Of a DNA stretch of 64,000 nt, positions 57,323-64,000 are shown one piece after another. Within the stretch, counting starts at the first letter, position 1. The number at the start of each line of letters is the position of its first letter. Under the pieces are notes generated by a model. That model was not told the origin of the DNA. It made no database searches and worked only from the letters and a program-made list of their open reading frames with translations. The stretch comes from Streptomyces sp. SID13726 (GTDB lineage: Bacteria > Actinomycetota > Actinomycetes > Streptomycetales > Streptomycetaceae). The DNA lies in the NCBI RefSeq assembly GCF_010548375.1, contig NZ_JAAGLY010000019.1, forward strand, positions 1-64,000, read 5' to 3'. The position numbers were made by a program, and so were the translations under genes.

Positions 57323-58249
57323 TCAGGTCTTCAGCATGTCGTACGACACCCCCGTGAACTCCTCCGAGGCGGCCCAAAGGCGTTGTGCCGCGCGGTCGTC
57401 GCGGGTCCAGGGTGCTCGCAGGGCGGGGCCCGGTGTGCCGCGCAGGGCGGTGAGGAAAGGGCCGGTGAAGGAGTCCGGGGTCACCTCGGGGGCCGTGGCC
57501 GCGTAGAGGGTGGGGAGGGCTCCTGTCTCCGCGGACTTCGCGAAGAAGCGGTTGCCGGTCCGCATGAAGCGTTCGGACGCCCTGCGCCCCGCCATCCTCG
57601 GGCCCGCGGTCTGGAGGTTGGTGTCCGCGTACCCGGGGTGGGCCGCCGCCGCGATCACGTCCGAGCCGTGTGCCCCGAGCCTGTGCGCGAGTTCGTGGAC
57701 GAAGAGCAGGTTGGCGCTCTTGGAGCGGGCGTAGGCGATCCAACGGCGGTAGCGGCGCTCGCTGTTGAGGTCGTCGATGTCGATGTCGGCCAGCAGGTGC
57801 GCCGGGCTGGACACGGTCACGACGCGGGCGGCGGGTGTCGTCAGGAGCGTGGGCAGCAGCAGGCCGGTCAGCGCGAAGTGCCCCAGGTGGTTGACGCCGA
57901 ACTGCGTCTCGAAGCCGTCCACCGTCGTCCCGTACGGCAGCGCCATCACGCCCGCGTTGTTGACCAGCAGGTCGAGGCGGTCGTACGGGTACGCCGTCGC
58001 GAACTCCCGTACGGAGGCGAGGTCCGCGAGGTCCAGGCGGGCGAACTCCACGTCCGCGCCCGGGACTTCGGTGACCAGCCGGTCCCGGGCCCCGACACCG
58101 CGCGCCTCGCTGCGGCAGGCGAGCACCACGCGGGCGCCCTTGCGGGCCAGTTCCCGCGCGGTCACGTACCCGATACCGCTGTTGGCCCCGGTGACGACGG
58201 CGATCCGCCCGCTCTGGTCGGGGACGGCCTTCTCGTTCCAGCCGGACAT
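57323..58249 (-). CDS. Short-chain dehydrogenase/reductase (retinol/protochlorophyllide-like subfamily)
   Basis: 308 residues. GGAGGGAG precedes the ATG. The full SDR signature is present: cofactor loop VVTGANSGIGYVTARELARK, NNAG (LLVNNAGVMALPYG), catalytic Ser (VTVSSPAHLL) and the Tyr-x-x-x-Lys pair in WIAYARSKSANLL. The Arg of RSEARG after the second strand suggests NADP preference. This subfamily reduces retinal-like or other hydrophobic carbonyls, but bacterial substrates are mostly unknown. It converges on the WXG-type gene and lies 31 bases after the SulP gene on the same strand, so it may be the last gene of that operon. Confidence 0.92.
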   Translation of the reverse strand: MSGWNEKAVPDQSGRIAVVTGANSGIGYVTARELARKGARVVLACRSEARGVGARDRLVTEVPGADVEFARLDLADLASVREFATAYPYDRLDLLVNNAGVMALPYGTTVDGFETQFGVNHLGHFALTGLLLPTLLTTPAARVVTVSSPAHLLADIDIDDLNSERRYRRWIAYARSKSANLLFVHELAHRLGAHGSDVIAAAAHPGYADTNLQTAGPRMAGRRASERFMRTGNRFFAKSAETGALPTLYAATAPEVTPDSFTGPFLTALRGTPGPALRAPWTRDDRAAQRLWAASEEFTGVSYDMLKT

Positions 58250-58280
58250 GACCGGGCTCCCTCCGCCGTTGGGGTGGGGC

Positions 58281-60167
58281 TCAGCCTACGAGCGGGGAGC
58301 GCGGCGCGTAATCGTCCGGAACGGGCCGGGTGTCCAGGTAGAACCATTCGGCTCCGGGCCCCGGCTCCCCCGCGAACATCTCGGCGCCGGAGAGGTCGGG
58401 GGTGCGGGTACGGGTGGTTCCGGGGGTGCGGGTACTGGGGGTTCCGGGGGTGCGGGAGGCATCGTGCCACTTGTCCGTCGGGTCGAAGGTCCGGTCCCCG
58501 ACCGTCGCCGTAACCGCCGTAACCGTCGTAGCCGTCGTCCTGCTCGCGTCCGCGTGTGGTGCCGCCGCCGTCAACCCCGGTCCCGGCATGAGCAGTTCCA
58601 CCCGCAGCCCCCTCCCCCGCTGCTGGGCCGTGAACTCCTCGACCTGGTTGCGGCAGGCGTGGTCGAGGTGGGTCACGGCGGTGAGGTCGAGGCGGATGCG
58701 GGGCTTGCCGGAGGCGGCGGCGGATTCGAGGGCCTCGATGACGTTCGGGAGGCGCAGGAAGGTCGCGTTGCCGGCCATGACGACCTTCGCGGTGTCGTCC
58801 TCGACGTGCTGCCGGATCACGGTCTGGGACATCCGCAGCGCGGCCAGCACGATCCCCGCGGCCAGGCCCACGAGCACGCCCTCCAGCAGCGCGGTCGCCA
58901 CGATGACCAGCGTGGTCACCGTCATCACGACGAACTCGCCCCGGTCCTGGCGCCACATCTTCGGGAACTCCCCCGGCGCGAGCAGCTTCCAGCCGCTGTG
59001 CACCAGGACCCCGGCGAGCACCGAGATCGGGATCAGCGCGAGGACCTGCGGCAGCAGCAGTGCGAAGGCGAGTAGCCACAGGCCGTGCAGGGTGCGGGAG
59101 AGCCGGGTCCTGGCGCCGGCCTGGACGTTGGCCGAACTGCGGGCGACCACGGCCGTGACGGGGAGCGCGCCGAGGATGCCGGCGATCGTGTTCCCGGCGC
59201 CCTGGGCGACGAGTTCGGTGTTGTAGCGGGTGCGCGGGCCGCTGTGCATCCGGTCCACGGCGGCCGCGGTGAACAGGCTCTCCGCCGAGGCGATGACCGT
59301 GAACGTCAGGATCGACGTGATGATCGCCGCGTCGGCGAGACCCGCGAACTGCTCGGCGCCGGGCACCTGTACGGCCGCGAGCAGGTTGCCGACCTGGAGG
59401 GTCTTCACCTCGACGCCGGGCAGCGCGGCGACCGCGATCCCGATCCCCACGGCGACCAGCGCGGCCGGGACCTTCCTGACCGGCCCCGGCGCCTTCTTCC
59501 ACACGAAGCTCAGGACGACGGTGACGATCCCGAGGAGCAGCGCGGTCATCGCCTGCCGGTCGGCGAGGACGTCCGCGAGCAGCCCGGGGACCCCGGCCAT
59601 GTTCTCGACCGGCGTGCCGGGCGCCTTGTCGTCGGCCATCGGATAGAGCTGGCTGAACATCAGCGGCAGCCCGATCCCGGCCAGCATGCCCTGGACGACG
59701 GCGATCGAGATGGCCTGGAACATCCGCCCGAGCCGTACGACGCCGAGCACGATCTGGAGGATCCCCGAGCCCAGGACGATCACCCCGAGCATGGCCACCC
59801 CGTGCTCGGCGACCGTCTCCGCGACGAGTGCGGCGAGTCCCGCGGCGGGGCCGCTGACCTGGAGGGTGCTGCCCCGCACCGCACCGACCACGAGCCCGCC
59901 GATCACCCCGGAGATGATCCCCAGTTCGGCCGGCACCCCGGAGGCGACGGCGACCCCGATGCAGAGCGGCAGCGCGACGAGGAAGACGACGAGGGAGGCG
60001 GTGATCTCGGTGGCGAGGTCGCTCTTGGGAACCTTGGGCGTCGGTGATGCCTCCGAACGTGGCAGGGATGCCTCCGAACGCGTCGGGAATGCCTCCGAAC
60101 TCCTCGGCCCCCTGCGGGCCTTCGGCGCGGCCCGGTCCCCTCGCCCTCGTGCGTGCGCCCCGCTCAT
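58281..60167 (-). CDS. SulP-family anion transporter with STAS domain, paired with carbonic anhydrase
   Basis: 628 residues. A repeat-rich cytoplasmic N-terminus (~1-50, heptads such as SEASLPR) leads into ~11-14 transmembrane segments starting at LVVFLVALPLCIGVAVASGV. The substrate region GSTLQVSGPAAGLAALVAE and GLPLMFSQLYPM are typical SulP. A STAS domain (~460-540, LDLTAVTHLDHACRNQVEEF) precedes a Thr/Pro/Arg repeat tail and a conserved WFYLDTRPVPDD end. The start overlaps the carbonic anhydrase stop by 4 bases. This pairing is typical of bicarbonate or anion transporters fed by carbonic anhydrase; the true ion is inferred. Confidence 0.92.
   Translation of the reverse strand: MSGAHARGRGDRAAPKARRGPRSSEAFPTRSEASLPRSEASPTPKVPKSDLATEITASLVVFLVALPLCIGVAVASGVPAELGIISGVIGGLVVGAVRGSTLQVSGPAAGLAALVAETVAEHGVAMLGVIVLGSGILQIVLGVVRLGRMFQAISIAVVQGMLAGIGLPLMFSQLYPMADDKAPGTPVENMAGVPGLLADVLADRQAMTALLLGIVTVVLSFVWKKAPGPVRKVPAALVAVGIGIAVAALPGVEVKTLQVGNLLAAVQVPGAEQFAGLADAAIITSILTFTVIASAESLFTAAAVDRMHSGPRTRYNTELVAQGAGNTIAGILGALPVTAVVARSSANVQAGARTRLSRTLHGLWLLAFALLLPQVLALIPISVLAGVLVHSGWKLLAPGEFPKMWRQDRGEFVVMTVTTLVIVATALLEGVLVGLAAGIVLAALRMSQTVIRQHVEDDTAKVVMAGNATFLRLPNVIEALESAAASGKPRIRLDLTAVTHLDHACRNQVEEFTAQQRGRGLRVELLMPGPGLTAAAPHADASRTTATTVTAVTATVGDRTFDPTDKWHDASRTPGTPSTRTPGTTRTRTPDLSGAEMFAGEPGPGAEWFYLDTRPVPDDYAPRSPLVG
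58399..58452. repeat. Coding ~24-bp repeats in the SulP C-terminal tail
   Basis: GGGTGCGGGTACGGGTGGTTCC-like units occur twice with a third partial copy. They encode the RTPGT/RTRTP tail of the SulP protein on the minus strand. Confidence 0.7.
60046..60108. repeat. Coding 21-bp tandem repeats in the SulP N-terminus
   Basis: Three tandem 21-base units share GATGCCTCCGAAC at 60046, 60067 and 60088 and encode heptads SEAFPTR, SEASLPR and SEASPTP on the minus strand. The repeat keeps the reading frame. Confidence 0.85.
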
Positions 60168-60760
60168 GCGGCGTGCACCCGGAAGCGGCCGTCGTCGTCG
60201 AGTTCCTGCACCCGCCCGGTGTCGATCTCGTAGTACCAGCCGTGCAGCCGCAGCCGGTCCGTGTCGAGCCGCTGCCGCACCACCGGGTAACTCCGCAGCG
60301 CGGCAAGCTGGTTGACGACGTTGCTCTGGACGACGTCGGACAGCGCGGGCGTGTCGGTGAGGACGGGTGCCAGGGACGGGCGGGCCAGGCCCAGCCAGGC
60401 GTCCACCCCGGGCAGCGCGGTCAGGTCGTCGCCGGACCGCAGCGCCCCCATCGCACCGCAGTGTGAGTGACCGCACACGACCACGTCCTGAACCCCGAGC
60501 ACCTCCAGCGCGTACTCGATGGTGGCGGCCTCACCACCGGCCGCGTGCTGTCCGTACGACGGCACGATATTGCCCGCGTTGCGCAGCTCGAATATCTCAC
60601 CGGGCCGGGCGCCGGTGATGAGTGCGGGAATGACCCGCGAGTCCGAGCAGGTGATGAAGAGTGCCTCGGGATATTGCCCCTCGGCCAGTTTCCGGTATTC
60701 GACGCTCTCGAAATCCACCCGCCGCCCGAACGAGCGCGCGCGATCCAGCAATGCCTTCAA
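60164..60760 (-). CDS. Beta-class carbonic anhydrase
   Basis: 198 residues from a TTG start set by GGAGG 5 bases upstream. The beta-carbonic anhydrase zinc site is complete: Cys38 and the catalytic dyad Asp40/Arg42 (CSDSRV), His98 and Cys101 (CGHSHCGAM). It interconverts CO2 and bicarbonate in the cytoplasm. The stop overlaps the SulP start by 4 bases, so the enzyme and the transporter are made together. It is divergent from a two-component system, with ~195 bases between them. Confidence 0.95.
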   Translation of the reverse strand: MKALLDRARSFGRRVDFESVEYRKLAEGQYPEALFITCSDSRVIPALITGARPGEIFELRNAGNIVPSYGQHAAGGEAATIEYALEVLGVQDVVVCGHSHCGAMGALRSGDDLTALPGVDAWLGLARPSLAPVLTDTPALSDVVQSNVVNQLAALRSYPVVRQRLDTDRLRLHGWYYEIDTGRVQELDDDGRFRVHAA

Positions 60761-60955
60761 AGGTGCCTCCTGAGCTGGCAGTTCAACCAGTTGGCACCAC
60801 CGTAGAGGGGCAACTCACAGAGGAAGGTTAAAGCCGGGCCAGAGCACGGCCAGGAGCAGGACATTCTTTTTCCCGGCCCCCGCCGGAAGCCCGCTTCTTG
60901 TAGCGTGTCGGGCACAGGGCGGAGAATATGAATTCGGGTGGGAGAGATACGGCTT

Positions 60956-61708
60956 ATGGGCCTGCGCGTGCTGCTCATCGAGGACGACGAGACGATCGCC
61001 GAACCGCTGGCCGAGGGCCTCGCACACTTCGGCCTGACGGTCGATCACGTGACCACCGGGACCGAGGGGTTGAGAGCGCCGTACGGCGATGTCGTGCTCC
61101 TGGACCTGGGGTTGCCGGACATGGACGGCATCGACGTCTGCCGGGGCATCCGCGAGGTCTCCGACGTGCCGATCGTGATCCTCAGCGCGCGCGGGGAGGA
61201 GGCCGACCGGGTGCTGGGTCTGGAGCTGGGGGCCGATGACTATCTGGCGAAGCCGTTCAGCGTACGGGAGTTGGTGGCCCGGGTGCGGGCGGTGACCCGG
61301 CGGACCCGGCGCAGCCAGGAGGTCCCGCAGGGCGCGCCCATGACGGCACCCCTGACGGCGCCCTTCGCGGCACCCGTGCCGACGCCGGCGCCGGCCCAGG
61401 TACACGAGCCCGGGCCGCTCGCCGTGGACCGCCGCACCCGCCAGGTCTGGGTCGGCGAGTGCCAGGTCCCGCTCACCCCGAAGGAGTTCGACCTGCTGGC
61501 GCTGCTCACCGAGGACCCGGGCGCGGTGTACTCCCGGCAGCAGATCCTGGACCGGGTCTGGGACCCGTTCTACGAGGGCCCGACCAAGACGCTGGACGTC
61601 CATGTGGCCTCGCTGCGCAGGAAGTTGGGGCACCCGGCCTGGATCCAGACCCTGCGCGGGGTCGGCTTCCGCCTCGCGGTGCACACCGGGCCGGACGGTC
61701 CGGCATGA
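60956..61708 (+). CDS. OmpR-family response regulator
   Basis: 250 residues. The ATG at 60956 has GGGAGAGA 8 bases upstream. The receiver domain has acidic residues Glu9/Asp10/Asp11, phospho-acceptor Asp50 (VVLLDLGLP), Ser78 and Lys99 (YLAKPF). A long Ala/Pro/Thr linker (~122-145) is unusual. The winged helix (FDLLALLTEDPG, KTLDVHVASLRRKLG, GVGFRLAV) follows. It overlaps the downstream kinase gene by 4 bases. Its regulon is unknown; the divergent carbonic anhydrase/SulP operon is one possibility. Confidence 0.94.
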   Translation: MGLRVLLIEDDETIAEPLAEGLAHFGLTVDHVTTGTEGLRAPYGDVVLLDLGLPDMDGIDVCRGIREVSDVPIVILSARGEEADRVLGLELGADDYLAKPFSVRELVARVRAVTRRTRRSQEVPQGAPMTAPLTAPFAAPVPTPAPAQVHEPGPLAVDRRTRQVWVGECQVPLTPKEFDLLALLTEDPGAVYSRQQILDRVWDPFYEGPTKTLDVHVASLRRKLGHPAWIQTLRGVGFRLAVHTGPDGPA

Positions 61709-63186
61709 CCCGCCGGATCCTGCTCAGCTATCTCACCCTGGCCGCCCTGGTGCTGCTCTGCCTGGAGATCCCGCTGGGGTTCGTCTACTCGCGCAGCGAG
61801 CGGGAGCGGGTGGTGGGCGCGGCACGGGACGAGGCCGAGTCGGTCTCCGCATACGCGGCGCTCACGCTGGAGACCGGCCGCGCCGAGCGGGACCTGCCCG
61901 AGCGGGTGGCCCACTGCGCGGCGCGCATCGGCGGGAAGGTCGTGGTCGTGGACGGGGCGGGCGCACTGCTCGCCACCTCGCACCCGCTGTCCGCGGAGGT
62001 GTCCCGGTCACTGGCCTCCCGCCCGGGCATCGCGGCGGCGCTGCGGGGCGCCTCCTCGGCGGACGTGCGCACCTCGACGATCGGCGGGGTCGAGTATCTG
62101 TCGGTCGCCGCACCCCTGGGACACGTCACCCAGGGGGCGGTGTGGCTGACCGTCCCCACCCGGATGGTGCACGAACGCGTCCACCACGTGTGGCTGCTGC
62201 TCGCCCTCGGCGGGCTCGGCGTCCTCACGGCGGTCACCCTGGTCGGCTTCGGCATCGCCCGCTGGACCGGCCGCCCCATCCGTGAACTGGAGCGGGCCAC
62301 GCATGAGTTGGCGGACGGCGGCCGTGCCACCCCGGTGACGGTGACCAAGGGTCCGCCGGAAGTCCGCAGCCTGGCCGCCGCGTTCAACCGTACGGCGGCC
62401 CGGCTCGCCCATCTCCTCGACGCACAGCGTGCGTTCGCGGGCGAGGCCTCGCACCAGCTCAAGACTCCGCTGGCGGCACTGCGGCTGCGGCTGGAGAACC
62501 TGGAGCCGAACGTGTCCGCGCGCGGCCGGGGCAGCCTGACCGCCGCAGTGACCGAGACCGACCGGCTCGCCCGCATGGTGGAGGGCCTGCTGGCGATGGC
62601 CCGGCTGGAGGAGCACGCGGCGACACCGGTCCTGCTCGACGTCGGCGAGGTCTGCGCGGAACGGCACCGCACCTGGCTGCCGCTCTTCGGCCGACAGGGC
62701 GTCTCCCTGGTGCTGTTCGCGGGCGGCGGGGGCCCGGTGCTCGCCCTCCCGGGCGCCGTGGAGCAGATCCTGGACAACCTGCTCTCCAACGCGCTGCGCG
62801 CCTCGCCGGCCGGCAGCACGGTGACCGTCGAGCTCCGCCCGCACACCCCGGCCCGCCGCGGCCTCCGCCCCAGCTGGGTCGACCTGCACGTCACCGACGA
62901 GGGCTCCGGCATGACGGCCGACCAGCGCGCCCGCGCCTTCGACCGCTTCTGGCGCGCGCCGGGCGCCCCCAAGGGCGGCACCGGCCTGGGCCTCGCCCTG
63001 GTCCAGCGCCTGGCGCACGCGAGCGGCGGCGAGGCGAGCCTGCGTGCGGCGGCGACGGGCGGCCTGGACGCGGTGGTCCGGCTGCGGTCGGCGTCAACAT
63101 CGACGTCGGCATCGGGAGCGACGGGCGGACGGCCCCCGGGGAGGCCGAGCGGGCGGCGCAGGGAGGTGCCGGTGGTGCGGGCGTAG
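61705..63186 (+). CDS. Membrane sensor histidine kinase
   Basis: 493 residues. Two transmembrane helices (~6-27 and ~165-190) flank a ~135-residue extracellular sensor region. A HAMP domain (~190-240) leads to an H-box with the variant EASHQLKTPLAALRLRLENL, phospho-acceptor His250. The ATP domain has DNLLSNALRASPAGS, VTDEGSGMT and KGGTGLGLALVQRLA. The Ser/Thr/Arg-rich C-terminal tail (~460-493) is not conserved. It is coupled to the response regulator by the overlap. The signal is unknown. Confidence 0.93.
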   Translation: MTRRILLSYLTLAALVLLCLEIPLGFVYSRSERERVVGAARDEAESVSAYAALTLETGRAERDLPERVAHCAARIGGKVVVVDGAGALLATSHPLSAEVSRSLASRPGIAAALRGASSADVRTSTIGGVEYLSVAAPLGHVTQGAVWLTVPTRMVHERVHHVWLLLALGGLGVLTAVTLVGFGIARWTGRPIRELERATHELADGGRATPVTVTKGPPEVRSLAAAFNRTAARLAHLLDAQRAFAGEASHQLKTPLAALRLRLENLEPNVSARGRGSLTAAVTETDRLARMVEGLLAMARLEEHAATPVLLDVGEVCAERHRTWLPLFGRQGVSLVLFAGGGGPVLALPGAVEQILDNLLSNALRASPAGSTVTVELRPHTPARRGLRPSWVDLHVTDEGSGMTADQRARAFDRFWRAPGAPKGGTGLGLALVQRLAHASGGEASLRAAATGGLDAVVRLRSASTSTSASGATGGRPPGRPSGRRREVPVVRA

Positions 63187-63210
63187 GCGCAGCGACCGCG
63201 GGCCTGGACA

Positions 63211-63270
63211 CCGCGAACCCGCCGACCGCGAACCCGCCGACCACAGTCCCGCCGACCGCAGTCCCAGCAC
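63211..63270. repeat. 15-bp tandem repeats after the kinase gene
   Basis: Four consecutive 15-base units begin at 63211: CCGCGAACCCGCCGA twice, then CCACAGTCCCGCCGA and CCGCAGTCCCAGCAC. They lie between the kinase stop and the PhoX-like promoter region. Confidence 0.85.
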
Positions 63271-63285
63271 ACGACTTGACCGATT

Positions 63286-63318
63286 CATGACTTGGCCATG
63301 ACACAGCCATCCCACAGC
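63286..63318 (+). promoter_or_regulatory. Three 11-bp direct repeats, PHO-box-like
   Basis: CATGACTTGGC, CATGACACAGC and CATCCCACAGC follow each other without gaps. PhoP binding sites in Streptomyces are tandem 11-base direct repeats, and PhoX-type phosphatases are known phosphate-starvation genes. The match to the usual repeat sequence is only partial. TTTAGG directly follows and could be a -10 element. Confidence 0.5.
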
Positions 63319-63394
63319 TTTAGGGTCCGTCAGCGCACGACCCCGTCGCCGAGCCCCGGCGCCGGGTCGGTCACGACTCACCCTTGGAGCAAGC

Positions 63395-64000
63395 GTGGAA
63401 CGTCGTACCCTCCTGCGTGCGGCCGTCGTCGGCGGTTCGTCCGCCGCGCTCGGCGGAACCCTGTGGCGTGGCGCCGCCTTCGCCGCACCGGCCCAGCCCG
63501 GCAGCGGGCCCTACGGGGCGCTCGGGTCCCCCGACGCCAACGGGATCAGGCTGCCCGCCGGGTTCAGCAGCCGAGTGATCGCCCGGTCCGGGCAGACGGT
63601 CACCGGGACGTCGTACACCTGGCACAACGCCCCTGACGGCGGGGCCTGTTACCCGAACGGCACGGGCTGGATCTATGTCTCCAACTCGGAGATCAACCCC
63701 TCCGGCGGGGCGAGCGCGGTGCGGTTCTCGTCGTCCGGCGCGATCACGTCGGCGTACCGCGTGCTGTCCGGGACCCGGCAGAACTGCGCGGGCGGGAAGA
63801 CCCCTTGGAACACCTGGCTGTCCTGCGAGGAGGTGGACCGGGGCTTCGTCCACGAGACCGATCCGTGGGGAACGAACGCGGCGGTGCAGCGGCCCGCGAT
63901 GGGGCGCTTCAAGCACGAGGCCGCCGCCGCGGACCCGGTGCGGCAGGTGGTCTATCTGACGGAGGACGAGACGAACGGCCGCTTCTACCGTTTCGTGCCC
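63395..64000 (+). CDS. Secreted PhoX-like phosphatase (DUF839), 5' part; continues past window
   Basis: The first 202 residues from a GTG with GGAGC upstream; the frame is open to the end of the window. A twin-arginine signal (MERRTLLRAAVVGGSS, then AALGGTLWRGAAFA) predicts Tat export. The mature part (PYGALGSPDANGIRLPAGFS, WHNAPDGGACYP, WIYVSNSEI, NTWLSCEEV and GRFKHEAAAADPV) fits the DUF839/PhoX beta-propeller family. PhoX enzymes are Ca/Fe-dependent alkaline phosphatases that release phosphate from organic esters outside the cell. The upstream 11-base repeats suggest phosphate control. Confidence 0.87.
   Translation, partial: MERRTLLRAAVVGGSSAALGGTLWRGAAFAAPAQPGSGPYGALGSPDANGIRLPAGFSSRVIARSGQTVTGTSYTWHNAPDGGACYPNGTGWIYVSNSEINPSGGASAVRFSSSGAITSAYRVLSGTRQNCAGGKTPWNTWLSCEEVDRGFVHETDPWGTNAAVQRPAMGRFKHEAAAADPVRQVVYLTEDETNGRFYRFVP

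Overview
The window is chromosomal DNA of a Streptomyces or a close relative. The evidence is very high GC content with GC-rich third codon positions, GTG and TTG starts, an HrdA-type group 2 sigma factor, a Tat-dependent PhoX-like protein, many two-component systems, and Streptomyces-type secreted enzymes. The order hrdA - dnaG - dgt - nasA - nirBD matches what I remember of the Streptomyces coelicolor core chromosome. That comparison is from memory and was not run.

Layout. 1-3.5 kb: the end of a LuxR-type regulator, a secreted S53 (sedolisin) protease and a vapBC toxin-antitoxin pair. 3.5-9.9 kb: a sensor kinase/response regulator pair diverging from a lipoprotein + MacA-like + MacB-like ABC export operon. 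The kinase sensor domain and the lipoprotein appear to share a four-cysteine layout. 10-18.3 kb: a carbohydrate utilisation locus with a LacI regulator diverging from an ABC importer, a GH43-like enzyme and a secreted beta-helix protein with two binding modules. 18.5-20.4 kb: a DUF1772 protein diverging from a TetR regulator over three operator-like palindromes, then decayed sequence. 20.4-20.8 kb: three tRNA genes. 20.9-26.6 kb: a YtxH-like protein, an FGGY sugar kinase and a heterodimeric ABC exporter. 26.7-36.4 kb: hrdA, an SDR/MDR pair opposite a TetR gene, dnaG, an FAD reductase, dgt and a sirohydrochlorin chelatase. 36.6-52.1 kb: a SanA-like protein, nitrate reductase nasA with a large decapeptide-repeat insertion, an M4 protease, small enzymes, a sortase with a likely substrate, a TSUP permease and a nitrite reductase operon. 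52.4-57.2 kb: a probable conflict/immunity locus (trypco2-like protein, trypsin-NACHT-repeat protein, two WXG100-like proteins). 57.3-64 kb: an SDR, a carbonic anhydrase/SulP transporter pair, a second two-component system and the start of a secreted PhoX-like phosphatase.

How the genes work together. Nitrate assimilation is spread over three transcription units: nasA, the nir operon, and the chelatase needed for siroheme. Each has GlnR-like sites (GTNAC and GAAAC elements on a 5+6+5+6 base spacing) just upstream, which suggests shared nitrogen control. The LacI locus appears to bind, digest, import and further process an unidentified polysaccharide. Carbonic anhydrase and SulP overlap by 4 bases and probably form a bicarbonate uptake unit.

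The most unusual items are the trypsin-NACHT locus, the 177-residue repeat insertion in NasA, the shared cysteine module between a kinase and its neighbouring lipoprotein, and the many GC-rich minisatellites in and between genes. No CRISPR array, rRNA operon, insertion sequence or phage was seen.
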